Shown here piece after piece: positions 34,390-43,513 of a stretch of 64,000 nt of DNA (position 1 is the stretch's first letter; the number at the start of each line of letters is the position of its first letter). The position numbers and the translations under genes are program-made. Source of the DNA: Paenibacillus sp. Root52 (GTDB lineage Bacteria > Bacillota > Bacilli > Paenibacillales > Paenibacillaceae); contig NZ_LMFO01000030.1 of NCBI RefSeq assembly GCF_001426865.1, forward strand, positions 124,001 to 188,000, in the 5' to 3' direction. Below the pieces are notes generated by a model that saw nothing but the letters and a program-made list of their open reading frames with translations, was not told where the DNA came from and did not search any database.

Positions 34390-36162
34390 GTGCGAAGAAA
34401 TAGATGGATGTTTCACAAGGTCAATGATATTCCTCTTCGATCGAAGCTACTGCTGATCTATATCTTTAGTATTCTTCTGCCGGTCATAATTATTAATGTA
34501 TTCTTCTATCAGCGAACCTCTTCAGATATCAAGATACGGGAAGAAGAAAACTTACGCAAATCAATTGAGCGGGCGGCAGGAGAACTGCTGGGCATGATTG
34601 ATGAGAGTGTGGCTTTGAGCCGGATTATAGCAGCCGATGACACCTTATATCAGGCGCTCGATCAGACGTATGACTCGCCCGTTGAGTATTACAATCAATA
34701 TGATGGATTTCTACGTGATAAGTTGACTCGATATATGTCAGCCAACATTCTGGAGGTTCGTATCTTAACGGATAACGATACCATTCAGACGGGCAGTCAT
34801 TACGCTGTGATTGGGCAAGGGGAACGAGCTGTTCCGGGGATGGAGCGCTTGCAGGAAACCAAAGGTGGGATTTTAGTTGTGGATTATGACGAAACCACGT
34901 TGTTTCATCCAGGTAGGCGTATTAGTGTGATTGGCAAAATGGATACATATACATCGTATTCAACCTATGCCAAATATTCCAAAATTGATCTGCAGCTTAG
35001 TCGAGTGTACAGTATTTTGAATCGTGAAACGAATAGTCTGCAGCTTCGTCTAGTTGACGAAAATAATCGGATTGTGGTGTCCAGCGATCAGTCCCAACAG
35101 GCTGCAATCCAAAGTTCGTCTTCATCGACAGATGAGGGGAACTCTCGATATCGATTAGAACGAACATTAGGCAACCTTGATTATCTGAAGGGCTGGAAAT
35201 TAATTGGGATCGCTAATACAGATCATCTAGATCAGTTATTGGCAGAAGCACGCAACTCGATCTTGTGGCTCGCATTAATTAGCACGATTATTCCTTCTGT
35301 GCTGATTTATATTATTCTTCGTTCTTATCATTATCGCATTCAGAAGCTGTCCAAACATATGAAGAGAGTGCGCAATGATCGCTTTGATGTGATTGAAATT
35401 CAAGAGGGCCGTGATGAGATCGGCGGATTGATCCGTACGTTCAATATGATGGTTGGCAAAATCCAATCTCTCATCAACGACGTCTACAAATTAGAAATCA
35501 GACAAAAGGATCTAGAGCTGGATCGAGTTCGAACGGAATTATCGATGCTTCAAAGTCAGATGAATCCCCATTTTTTGTTCAATACATTAAATGCCCTACT
35601 CGTTGTCAGTACGAAGAATGGTTATACGGAAGTTACTGAAATAATAAAAAGCCTATCTTTGTTAATGCGGCAATTACTCAGCAGATCCGATAACCTTGTC
35701 CCTCTAAAGGAAGAGCTGCAATTCACGTCCCTCTATTTGCAGATTGAGAAGTTTCGGTTTGGTGATCTATTCAACTATACATTTGAGATCGATCCTGAAG
35801 CGGCTTCACTGCGGATTCCACGCATGAGCATTCAGCCCCTGGTTGAAAATGCATGTAAGCATGGGTTACAGGCTCGGAAGAATGGTCGACTGATTCGGGT
35901 AACGGCCAGACTGACGAAGTCTGGTTTGGATATCCGAGTGATCGACAATGGAGTGGGCATGGATGAGGGGAAACTGAATCAGCTTATGAGGGATGTGCGT
36001 TCTGATCGTGCGATGGATGGTCACGTGGGTATTCGTAACGTTTACCGACGGCTTGAGCTTTTTTATGAGGGAGCTGCTATATTCAACATTCGTAGTGGAC
36101 TAGACGAAGGAACGGAAGCAGGCTTTCTTATTCCATTCTCGATTATGGACACGAAGGGATAG
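34390..36162 (+). CDS. YesM-type sensor histidine kinase
   Basis: 590 aa. Membrane segments lie at about 17-38 (LLLIYIFSILLPVIIINVFF) and 287-312, enclosing an extracellular Cache-like sensor. HAMP follows, then QMNPHFLFNTLNALLV with the phospho-acceptor near H394, N box QPLVENACKHGL and G box DNGVGM. The start GTG 34390 (VRRNRWMFHKV) has AAGGGTGATT upstream; the frame stays open further back into the preceding gene but that is coding in another frame. It should sense a xylan-derived sugar outside the cell and phosphorylate one or both adjacent regulators. Confidence 0.9.
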   Translation: MRRNRWMFHKVNDIPLRSKLLLIYIFSILLPVIIINVFFYQRTSSDIKIREEENLRKSIERAAGELLGMIDESVALSRIIAADDTLYQALDQTYDSPVEYYNQYDGFLRDKLTRYMSANILEVRILTDNDTIQTGSHYAVIGQGERAVPGMERLQETKGGILVVDYDETTLFHPGRRISVIGKMDTYTSYSTYAKYSKIDLQLSRVYSILNRETNSLQLRLVDENNRIVVSSDQSQQAAIQSSSSSTDEGNSRYRLERTLGNLDYLKGWKLIGIANTDHLDQLLAEARNSILWLALISTIIPSVLIYIILRSYHYRIQKLSKHMKRVRNDRFDVIEIQEGRDEIGGLIRTFNMMVGKIQSLINDVYKLEIRQKDLELDRVRTELSMLQSQMNPHFLFNTLNALLVVSTKNGYTEVTEIIKSLSLLMRQLLSRSDNLVPLKEELQFTSLYLQIEKFRFGDLFNYTFEIDPEAASLRIPRMSIQPLVENACKHGLQARKNGRLIRVTARLTKSGLDIRVIDNGVGMDEGKLNQLMRDVRSDRAMDGHVGIRNVYRRLELFYEGAAIFNIRSGLDEGTEAGFLIPFSIMDTKG

Positions 36163-36173
36163 GAGGAATGAAC

Positions 36174-37733
36174 ATGTATAAGGTTCTTCTTGTGGATGAT
36201 GAACCGTTTGCGATAGAGGGACTACAACTGTTAATCGACTGGGAGAAGCATGGATTCGAAGTCGGCGGGATATGTGCCAACGGGGAGGATGCTATAGATG
36301 CAATTTCCCGTGAGCAGCCTGACTTGGTCGTAACCGATATTCGAATGCCGGTCATGAATGGGCTGGAACTCATTGAAGAAGCCCGCCGGCTTGGTCATCG
36401 CTCAACATTGTTTGTCATTACGAGTGGGTATAGTGACTTCAATTATGCAAGACAGGCGATACGACTCGGGGTATCCCATTATTTGACCAAACCGGTGATC
36501 GAGTCCGAAGCGGATGAAGTGCTGCAACGGCTAAGAGAAGAATTGGGGCACCGAGAAACGCGCGAGTTAATGTTGGATCAGGCTTATAATCAGCGAACGA
36601 AGCAAGCTTTACTTACGTTAGTCACGAACCAAGATCAGGCAGAACTTGGGGATGAGATGGATTGGGTTGTGCATGAGTTGTCTGCTAAAGCACATATGTG
36701 GGCCTACTTGTTAGTGATGATTCAAGGCGATAGCGCAAGTGCCAAACAGGCGATCCAGCAATTTATGGATGATGAGCATTGCGGGTACCTGCTGGATGCC
36801 GAATGGAGTCCTTATGGCATTGTCTGGTGTGGCTGTAGCGACGCTTCTACCCGTTCGGATCAAGACTTACGGCAATTTGCAGAGCGGCTCCTAAACGTTC
36901 TGGATCAGCAGGCGGCAGCAAGTCGGGTGCAAATAGCTGTAGGCTGTCCTGTCAGCCAAGTGCAAGAATTAACGACCTCTTACCGTGCTGCCGCAGAAGC
37001 AGGACGCTTTTTATTTTTTGATGATACACGGCTTCTGTACGCGGAGGACATGAATGAACAGCATTTGCTGTTTGATCCGGATACGTTAATGGAAGCAGAC
37101 CTCATTATGGAGCTAATCGAAAACGGTTCCGGGGCAGAATTATCGACGTCTGTCTGGCGAGCGTTCAATACATTTAAAGATCAAATGGCTGCACCAGAGC
37201 TGGTTCATATTTTTGCAACCCAGATTATGTTTCGCGGACTTTCACTCTTCAAGGAACTGGGCGGAGAACCGAATACATTGATGCAAGACTCAGCTCTCCA
37301 TCTCCATGAACGGCGTTATCAGAATATAGAGGAGACAGCCAGAATGTTAGAAGCATTCTGCCTCAAATGCCAATCGGAGATCGGGACGCTGCGAGAACGA
37401 CGTGTGGGTGGAACCCAGGCTATGGTAGCGGAATACGTCCACAATCATTACAAGGAAACCTTTACGATCAAAGAGCTCGCCGAGCGATTCTATATTCATC
37501 CGGTTCATCTGGGGCAATCCTTTATGCGTAAGTATGGCAAAGGGGTGCTGGATGTTGTGCATGATCTGCGAATGGAGGAAGCGAAGCAACAGCTTCGAGA
37601 GACTGACCAGGCATTGTATATTATTGCGGAACAAGTAGGTTATCGAAGCTATCAACATTTTCTGAAACAATTTGAGAAAAGGGTGGGTATGAAACCAGCA
37701 GAATATAGGCTGCAATCTACGCTTAGCGAGTAA
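36174..37733 (+). CDS. YesN-type response regulator (second of two)
   Basis: 519 aa. Receiver: VDDE, phospho-acceptor D55 in VVTDIRMP, TSGYSDFNYA and LTKPVI (a Thr-Lys-Pro variant at the switch). A long middle region (about 130-410) probably holds a degenerate sensor or dimerisation domain. The AraC domain at the end has IKELAERFYIHPVHLGQSF and IAEQVGYRSYQHFLKQFEK. ATG 36174 follows AGGAGGA by 6 nt; ATG 36168 is directly on it. It lies 130 nt before the binding-lipoprotein gene, its likely target. Confidence 0.9.
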   Translation: MYKVLLVDDEPFAIEGLQLLIDWEKHGFEVGGICANGEDAIDAISREQPDLVVTDIRMPVMNGLELIEEARRLGHRSTLFVITSGYSDFNYARQAIRLGVSHYLTKPVIESEADEVLQRLREELGHRETRELMLDQAYNQRTKQALLTLVTNQDQAELGDEMDWVVHELSAKAHMWAYLLVMIQGDSASAKQAIQQFMDDEHCGYLLDAEWSPYGIVWCGCSDASTRSDQDLRQFAERLLNVLDQQAAASRVQIAVGCPVSQVQELTTSYRAAAEAGRFLFFDDTRLLYAEDMNEQHLLFDPDTLMEADLIMELIENGSGAELSTSVWRAFNTFKDQMAAPELVHIFATQIMFRGLSLFKELGGEPNTLMQDSALHLHERRYQNIEETARMLEAFCLKCQSEIGTLRERRVGGTQAMVAEYVHNHYKETFTIKELAERFYIHPVHLGQSFMRKYGKGVLDVVHDLRMEEAKQQLRETDQALYIIAEQVGYRSYQHFLKQFEKRVGMKPAEYRLQSTLSE

Positions 37734-37798
37734 TAATGATGACTTGTACATCATGAACATCTGAAATTAAGGGGGGAAGGACCTTAAATTTAACTATT

Positions 37799-37813
37799 TT
37801 GGAAACGCATACA
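37799..37813 (+). promoter_or_regulatory. cre site before the oligosaccharide transporter
   Basis: TTGGAAACGCATACA fits WTGNAANCGNWNNCW at all positions, 53 nt before ATG 37866. It suggests direct CcpA control of transporter expression inside the longer regulator-transporter cluster. Confidence 0.6.
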
Positions 37814-37865
37814 TTTCATCATAATAAGACCTGTAAGCAATCCAACTTCCAAGGAGGGGCAATAC

Positions 37866-39527
37866 ATGGGGGTCTTGAAGAGGAAAAAATTATGGGGATC
37901 CGTTTCACTCGTTCTGGCAATCAGCCTAGCGCTGGTAGGTTGCAGTGGTGAAGAAGCCAAGACAACAACGGTGGACGGCAAGGAAGTTTTGAACATCTCG
38001 GCTTTTATTGGTACGCCTAACCAGGCGCCGGCTCAGGATAATCGGATATACAAACAAATCGAAGAAGAGCTTGGCGTTAAGCTGAACATGGAATTCCTCG
38101 TGGGTGATCTTCAGCAAAAATTGGGGGTTATGATTGCAGGTGGAGATTTCCCCGATCTGATCACAGCAGATACGAAATTGGTTGCGGCTGGTGCCGTTAT
38201 TCCACTGGAAGAATTGATTGAGGAGCATGCACCTAACCTGAAGAAGCATTACGCTAAAGATTGGGAGCGAATGAAAGATTCCAGCGACGGACATATCTAT
38301 TGGTTACCAAACTATGGCGTTTATACCGGTGAATTCATTAGTAACTATTATTCCGGTCCTGCCTTCTGGATTCAAAAGGCGGTTCTGAAAGAAGCCGGAT
38401 ATCCAACACCTAAGACGCTAGATGAATATATGAAGCTGATTCGTGATTATGCTGCGAAGCACCCTACAACGGAGGATGGTCAGCCGACCATCGGATTCAC
38501 TACACTTGCATCCGACTGGAGAACGTTCCCGTTGCTTAACCCACCAGAGCATCTGACGGGTCATCCGAATGATGGTGGTGTTGTCGTAGATGACAATGGC
38601 GTGGCAAGTGTATTCGCAGATAAGGATATCTCCAAACGTTATTATAAAGAGCTGAACAGTCTTTATAACGATGGTTTGCTTGATAAGGAAGCCTTTGTAC
38701 AGAACTATGACCAATACTTGGCCAAAATCTCTTCTGGGCGGGTTATCGGCATGTTCGATCAGCACTGGAACTTCCAGCAGGGTGAAGACCCACTCGTAGC
38801 TCAGGGCAAAATCAGTCAAACTTATGTCGGGTTACCGCTTGTATACGATACAAGTATTAAGGATCACTATTTAGATCGTCCGGTCATTAACCTGAATAAC
38901 GGATTTGGTATTAGTAAAGATGCCAAAGACCCGGTAGCCATCCTCAAGTTCCTTGATGCGCTCATGGATGAGAAATATCAGAAGCTGCTGTCCTGGGGTG
39001 AAGAAGGCGTGGATTACATGGTGAACGAAGAAGGTCGATTCTATCGTACACCAGAGCAGCGCACAGAGCAGGAAGACCCAGCTTGGAGACTGGCTAACAA
39101 AGCGGAAGGTTTCTACGGTGCAGCACCCAAGATGGAAGGAACCTTTGAAGATGGCAATGCGATCGGAGCAACGAATCAACCAGAGGAGTTCTATGACGGC
39201 TTGAAGCCAGAGGATAAAGAGTTGTTGGATGCTTATGGTTACAAAACATGGAGTGATTTCTTCTCTCCTGCACCTGAGAATCCAGTGTATTATCCAGCAT
39301 GGCAGGTAGATCTGCAGGAAGGTTCAGATGCTTCCGTTGCGAATAAGCAAATGACAGATACTTCCCTTAAATTCTTGCCTAGAGCAATCATGTCCAAAGC
39401 AGATGAGTTCGATTCCGTCTGGAGCGAATATGAGGATGCATACAAGAAAATCGATGTGAAGGCTTATGAAGACCGAATTAACGAGCAATTGCAATGGCGG
39501 ATTCAGAACTGGACCGTGGAAAAATAG
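37866..39527 (+). CDS. Oligosaccharide-binding lipoprotein (LplA/LipO-like)
   Basis: 553 aa, the long class of solute-binding proteins that partner LplB/YtcP permeases. The signal ends LALVGC with the lipidated cysteine C26. IAGGDFPDLI and the Trp-rich middle (DWRTFPLLNPPEH) are typical of this class. AAGGAGGGG precedes ATG 37866. The nearby cytosolic GH10 enzyme makes xylo-oligosaccharides or aldouronates the likely ligand; this is inference from context. A hairpin between this gene and the permeases may let the binding protein be made in excess. Confidence 0.85.
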   Translation: MGVLKRKKLWGSVSLVLAISLALVGCSGEEAKTTTVDGKEVLNISAFIGTPNQAPAQDNRIYKQIEEELGVKLNMEFLVGDLQQKLGVMIAGGDFPDLITADTKLVAAGAVIPLEELIEEHAPNLKKHYAKDWERMKDSSDGHIYWLPNYGVYTGEFISNYYSGPAFWIQKAVLKEAGYPTPKTLDEYMKLIRDYAAKHPTTEDGQPTIGFTTLASDWRTFPLLNPPEHLTGHPNDGGVVVDDNGVASVFADKDISKRYYKELNSLYNDGLLDKEAFVQNYDQYLAKISSGRVIGMFDQHWNFQQGEDPLVAQGKISQTYVGLPLVYDTSIKDHYLDRPVINLNNGFGISKDAKDPVAILKFLDALMDEKYQKLLSWGEEGVDYMVNEEGRFYRTPEQRTEQEDPAWRLANKAEGFYGAAPKMEGTFEDGNAIGATNQPEEFYDGLKPEDKELLDAYGYKTWSDFFSPAPENPVYYPAWQVDLQEGSDASVANKQMTDTSLKFLPRAIMSKADEFDSVWSEYEDAYKKIDVKAYEDRINEQLQWRIQNWTVEK

Positions 39528-39540
39528 AAAAAAGTGAATT

Positions 39541-39612
39541 AGAGTCTTCCGGAAGGTGTGAATGGCATGCAGGAGCATGCATTACGCATTACGTACCTTC
39601 CGGGGTCTCTTG
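39541..39612 (+). promoter_or_regulatory. Intercistronic hairpin between binding protein and permease genes
   Basis: CCGGAAGGT (39549-39557) pairs with ACCTTCCGG (39595-39603), extended by AGAG/CTCT outside; GCATGC repeats inside can form a second small stem. No T run follows. Such stems commonly stabilise the upstream cistron or attenuate the downstream one. Confidence 0.55.
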
Positions 39613-39645
39613 CTAATCGCTGTAGCCTAATAGGAGGAGTGAAGG

Positions 39646-40611
39646 ATGGCGAACACGCCTAGAGCCATACAGAATCAATCAGCTCCAACCGTTGCTGCCA
39701 AGACGTCTATGTTCAAGCGTTTGCGTAGCCAGAAGCAGCTCATGTTTATGTCTTTGCCGATCGTCGCGTATATTCTAGTATTTTCGTACTATCCGATCTG
39801 GGGCTGGGTCATGGCTTTCCAGAATTACAGTCCAGCGAAGAGCTTCGCGCAGCAGGAGTGGGTCGGACTTAAGCACTTCAAGTTTCTGCTTACGGACGAC
39901 GCGTTTCTGAACGTGCTTCGCAATACCATCGCAATGAGCTTAATCAATATGATTCTTGGATTTGTGACAGCTATTTTATTTGCGGTGCTACTCAATGAGA
40001 TCAAAAACAAGCTCTACAAACGGACAATTCAAACGATCTCGTATCTGCCCCATTTTCTATCATGGATCATCGTTACGAGCATTGTAGCGAGTTCGTTATC
40101 CGTAGACGGCGGGATTGTCAATGTTGTGTTGATGAAGCTGGGATTCATTGACGAACCGATTATGTGGCTTAGTGTACCGGAATACTTCTGGGGCATTGTC
40201 GGCGCTTCCCATGTGTGGAAAGAGGTCGGCTGGAACGCCATTATTTATCTGGCAGCCATTACTTCCATTGACCCTTCGCTCTATGAGGCGGCCGAGATCG
40301 ATGGAGCGAATCGCTATCATAAAATGCTGTATGTCACACTGCCTGGAATCAAGTCCATCGTCATTATCTTGCTGATCATGAACATGGGATGGATTCTGGA
40401 AGCAGGCTTCGAAGTACAGTACTTACTGGGGAATGGGGTCGTTGTGGACTGGTCCCAGACCATAGATATCTTCGTTCTGAAATACGGCTTGCAGATCGGT
40501 AACTATTCTCTCGCAACCGCTGCAGGTATATTCAAAACCATTGTCAGTATCACACTGATCTTTGCAGCTAACTCGCTTTCCAAACGCTTCGGTGAGGACC
40601 GATTAATATGA
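39646..40611 (+). CDS. lplB: Sugar ABC transporter permease, LplB type
   Basis: 321 aa, six membrane segments. Family start: LMFMSLPIVAYILVFSYYPIWGWVMAFQNYSP. The inner-membrane-complex loop that docks the ATPase is YEAAEIDGANRYHKMLYVTLP. GGAGGAGTG precedes ATG 39646. It pairs with the next gene as the second half of the channel. No ATP-binding subunit is in the cluster, as is normal for this class, which uses a shared MsmX-like ATPase encoded elsewhere. Confidence 0.92.
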   Translation: MANTPRAIQNQSAPTVAAKTSMFKRLRSQKQLMFMSLPIVAYILVFSYYPIWGWVMAFQNYSPAKSFAQQEWVGLKHFKFLLTDDAFLNVLRNTIAMSLINMILGFVTAILFAVLLNEIKNKLYKRTIQTISYLPHFLSWIIVTSIVASSLSVDGGIVNVVLMKLGFIDEPIMWLSVPEYFWGIVGASHVWKEVGWNAIIYLAAITSIDPSLYEAAEIDGANRYHKMLYVTLPGIKSIVIILLIMNMGWILEAGFEVQYLLGNGVVVDWSQTIDIFVLKYGLQIGNYSLATAAGIFKTIVSITLIFAANSLSKRFGEDRLI

Positions 40612-40624
40612 GGAGGACATATCG

Positions 40625-41527
40625 ATGGGAATAAACAAGTCTCGGCTTGAGCCGATTGTCTTCCATACGTTTAACGGCGCACTGATGATTTTTATTGCAG
40701 TCGTGACCCTGTATCCGTTTCTGAACACCCTTGCCATATCGTTCAATGCAGGTAATGACACGATCCGTGGAGGCATCTATCTATGGCCGCGGGAGTGGAC
40801 AGCCCAGAACTATCGAGCCGTATTTGCTGGGGGAACCATCTTCCAAGCCTTCGGCATCTCGGTTGCGAGAACCGTGCTAGGCACGGTGCTCAGCTTATTT
40901 CTGACTTCTATGCTCGCTTACACTCTAAGCCGCAGAGATTATATCCTGCGTAAACCGATTACGATTATCGTTGTACTGACGATGTACTTCAGTGCAGGTC
41001 TGATTCCAACCTACTTCCTAATCAAGGATCTGCATTTGCTCAACAACTTCCTAGTGTATATCATTCCGGGTTTGATCAGCGCATTTAACATGATCGTGAT
41101 TCGAACGTATATTCAGACACTGCCGGAAGGACTAATTGAATCCGCTAAGATTGATGGAGCCGGTGATTTCAGAACGTTTATCTCGATTATCTTGCCGTTA
41201 TGTCAGCCTGTACTTGCTACGGTGGCTTTGTTCATCGCAGTGGGTCAATGGAACTCGTGGTTTGATACGTTCTTGTATGCATCATCCAAGCAGAATCTGA
41301 GCACGCTGCAATACGAATTAATGAAGCTGTTATCCTCGTCAATGAATTCGAATAGCAGTGCTGCTGTTGCTAACGGAGCAGATCTCGGCGCAGCTCGGAA
41401 TATGGTTACACCTGTATCGATTCGTGCAGCCATTACAATCGTAGCAGCTTTGCCAATCCTGGTGGTGTATCCATTCTTGCAGAAGTATTTTGTTCATGGA
41501 TTACAGCTTGGAGGCGTTAAGGAATAG
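40625..41527 (+). CDS. ytcP: Sugar ABC transporter permease, YtcP/LplC type
   Basis: 300 aa, six membrane segments. Landmarks: FHTFNGALMIFIAVVTLYPF at the start, AYTLSRRD, YFSAGLIPTYFLIKDL, and the docking loop IESAKIDGAGDFRTFISIILP. The end YPFLQKYFVHGLQLGGVKE is the typical tail. AGGAGGA lies 8 nt before ATG 40625, 13 nt after the lplB-type gene. A strong terminator closes the operon. Substrate is inferred as xylan-derived oligosaccharides. Confidence 0.92.
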   Translation: MGINKSRLEPIVFHTFNGALMIFIAVVTLYPFLNTLAISFNAGNDTIRGGIYLWPREWTAQNYRAVFAGGTIFQAFGISVARTVLGTVLSLFLTSMLAYTLSRRDYILRKPITIIVVLTMYFSAGLIPTYFLIKDLHLLNNFLVYIIPGLISAFNMIVIRTYIQTLPEGLIESAKIDGAGDFRTFISIILPLCQPVLATVALFIAVGQWNSWFDTFLYASSKQNLSTLQYELMKLLSSSMNSNSSAAVANGADLGAARNMVTPVSIRAAITIVAALPILVVYPFLQKYFVHGLQLGGVKE

Positions 41528-41590
41528 TCGAGCGTCAACGTGAAAATACAGGCGATTTGAAGAAGCTGTGGCAAAAGAATAGTAGAATGC

Positions 41591-41619
41591 AACCGGTCAT
41601 GGGATGACCGGTTTTTTTT
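41591..41619 (+). terminator. Terminator of the transporter operon
   Basis: AACCGGTCAT-GGG-ATGACCGGTT is a perfect 10-bp stem; eight T residues run from inside the right arm. Confidence 0.92.
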
Positions 41620-41766
41620 GAGCTTATGTAGTTTCTATATTGATTATTGGACGAGGATAGCTCATGCAATTAGGAACAAAAGGACAGTGAGTATGCCTTA
41701 TGCATGGATAATATGGTAAAATTTATATGAATGATTATCCTTTCACAGCTCAGGAGGAAACAATCT

Positions 41767-42126
41767 ATGAGAAAAAGAATCTTGCCTATCCTAATGATGT
41801 TGCTCTTGTTGGTAGGATGCTCTAGTAATAAGCTATCGCTTCATGGAGAAAGTGTGAACTGGAATGTAAGTGTTAGTAGTGAAAATAAGAATGGCCCTAT
41901 AAGCTTCGTAATCCGATACATAGGGGAAGAAGATCAGCCGAGAAATGTTCGTTATCAGTTTGCTGGACAGGCGATTTCACCGAGTGGTTCTATAGAGAAG
42001 CTTAATGCTCCTTATAAGGAAATTTCGTTTAAGAGTGATTCGAATGATCATGAATCTGAGACGCTTCCGATCCCCGTTCATATTCAGTGGAACCGAGATC
42101 AGGAAGAGACGATCTATGTGGAGTAA
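41767..42126 (+). CDS. Small lipoprotein of unknown function
   Basis: 119 aa. The signal MRKRILPILMMLLLLVGC gives a lipidated cysteine at C18. The mature part is beta-rich (VNWNVSVSSENKNGPISFVI ... IPVHIQWNRDQEETIYVE), like an immunoglobulin-type sandwich. AGGAGGAAAC precedes ATG 41767. The gene overlaps the next small ORF by 11 bp. An extended -10-like TGGTAAAAT lies at 41715-41722. No named family is recognised. Confidence 0.7.
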   Translation: MRKRILPILMMLLLLVGCSSNKLSLHGESVNWNVSVSSENKNGPISFVIRYIGEEDQPRNVRYQFAGQAISPSGSIEKLNAPYKEISFKSDSNDHESETLPIPVHIQWNRDQEETIYVE

Positions 42127-42328
42127 AATAAACGAAGATAACCGACCATATATGGGTCAAGTGACTGTTTGGGAATCGAGACAGATGGAGTATGAGGTTT
42201 TGAATATCGAGTCGGAAGAACTGATTTTGTGGAAGTATGTGGGGAAGAGTGACCATGATAATGAAGTTGATTTCGATGAGCTCTTGCAGGAATATTTCCA
42301 AGCATTGAAGTCGGGGTGCAAACCCTAA
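42116..42328 (+). CDS. Small hypothetical protein overlapping the lipoprotein gene
   Basis: 70 aa, beginning MWSKINEDNRPYMGQVTVWE and ending FDELLQEYFQALKSGCKP; acidic, no membrane segment. AGGAAGAG lies about 9 nt before ATG 42116. The 11-bp overlap suggests translational coupling to the lipoprotein gene. Codon pattern after the overlap looks like real coding sequence. Function unknown. Confidence 0.55.
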   Translation: MWSKINEDNRPYMGQVTVWESRQMEYEVLNIESEELILWKYVGKSDHDNEVDFDELLQEYFQALKSGCKP

Positions 42329-42456
42329 ATGTAGTGGGGAAAGTGACATAGTGAGCTTACTTTTCGAGCTTCCATTTACATCAACTCTGTAGTTGATTAC
42401 ACTTGAGGTACCGTAACTTGATTACGTAAATTATTATCATCAGGAGGAATCCATCC

Positions 42457-43275
42457 ATGCATCAAACTGCACATATTCAAGAAGCTAGAGATTACATATT
42501 AAGCAGAACCAGCTCCAAGCCAACTGTAGGTATGATACTGGGTTCAGGACTTGGCGCTCTCGCAGACGAAATTCAGAACGCAACGGTTATTCCGTATAGT
42601 GAAATCCCATACTTTGCTAAATCCGAGGCTGTGGGTCATGCCAACGAATTGGTCATTGGAGAACTGATGGGCAAAACCGTTGTTGCGATGAAGGGACGTC
42701 TTCATTATTATGAAGGCTTTACACTAGAGGAAGTGACGTTCCCGGTACGTATGATGAAAGCATTAGGTGTAGAGCAATTGATTATCACCAATGCTTGTGG
42801 CGCGATCAATACAAGCTTTGAACCAGGTCAGCTTATGATCATTACAGATCATATTAACCTGGTAGGTAACAATCCGCTGATGGGGCCAAACAATCCAGAA
42901 CTGGGCACACGCTTTCCAGACTTGTCCCAGGTATACAATCCAGAGCTGCGCAGCATTGCGCTTCGTGTTGCAGATGAGCAGAAAGTTAGCTTGCAGCAAG
43001 GTGTCTATGCTTGGTGGAGTGGACCGGCTTATGAGACACCAGCGGAGATTCGCATGATTCGTACGATGGGTGCAGATGCAGTAGGGATGTCGACTGTGCC
43101 TGAAGCTATTGTTGCGGTTCATGGGGGCATGAAAGTGTTGGGTATTTCTTGTCTCACTAATATGGCCTGCGGCATTCTAGATCAGCCGCTTAATCATGAA
43201 GAAGTCATTGAAGTAGCTGCCAAAGTAAAAACAACGTTCACAGGGCTTGTCAAAGGTATTCTGCAAGAGATGTAA
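42457..43275 (+). CDS. punA: Purine-nucleoside phosphorylase (trimeric, PunA type)
   Basis: 272 aa. It splits inosine and guanosine with phosphate into base and ribose-1-phosphate. Phosphate loop: GMILGSGLGALADE. MKGRLHYYEGF is the second conserved block; ITNACGAINTSFEPGQLMII is the third. Base-binding features are GVYAWWSGPAYETPAEIRM and the Asn of CLTNMACGI, which mark 6-oxopurine specificity. The usual Gly after VY is replaced by Ala-Trp-Trp (YAWWSGP rather than Y..LSGP), a mild variation. AGGAGGA precedes ATG 42457. It is monocistronic. Confidence 0.94.
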   Translation: MHQTAHIQEARDYILSRTSSKPTVGMILGSGLGALADEIQNATVIPYSEIPYFAKSEAVGHANELVIGELMGKTVVAMKGRLHYYEGFTLEEVTFPVRMMKALGVEQLIITNACGAINTSFEPGQLMIITDHINLVGNNPLMGPNNPELGTRFPDLSQVYNPELRSIALRVADEQKVSLQQGVYAWWSGPAYETPAEIRMIRTMGADAVGMSTVPEAIVAVHGGMKVLGISCLTNMACGILDQPLNHEEVIEVAAKVKTTFTGLVKGILQEM

Positions 43276-43322
43276 TCGGAAGAGCAGCATCTCTCCTAAT
43301 ATTGCAAGTTGGTGATCATAGG

Positions 43323-43368
43323 AGCATTGTCCAAGATAGAGCTGAATCTGTCTGGGCAATGCTTTTAT
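43323..43368 (+). terminator. Terminator of punA
   Basis: AGCATTGTCC (43323-43332) pairs with GGGCAATGCT (43354-43363), followed by TTTAT. Confidence 0.6.
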
Positions 43369-43513
43369 GTGCATATTTTTTTGAAAGTTTCATAATGGAT
43401 GAGTCCAATTGCGTAGCAAAAGATGGGCGGAAGTTCTCTCGTGTTTTCGTTTTTCTTATTGTACAGTTGTAGGATATGGGAACGTGAAGATTCATGAAAG
43501 TGAGGTATCTTAA

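Noticed and set aside
42005..42115. Upstream part of the frame containing the 70-aa small protein
   Set aside because: It overlaps the lipoprotein coding region and is highly basic and unlike the downstream part; the ribosome binding site is at the later ATG.
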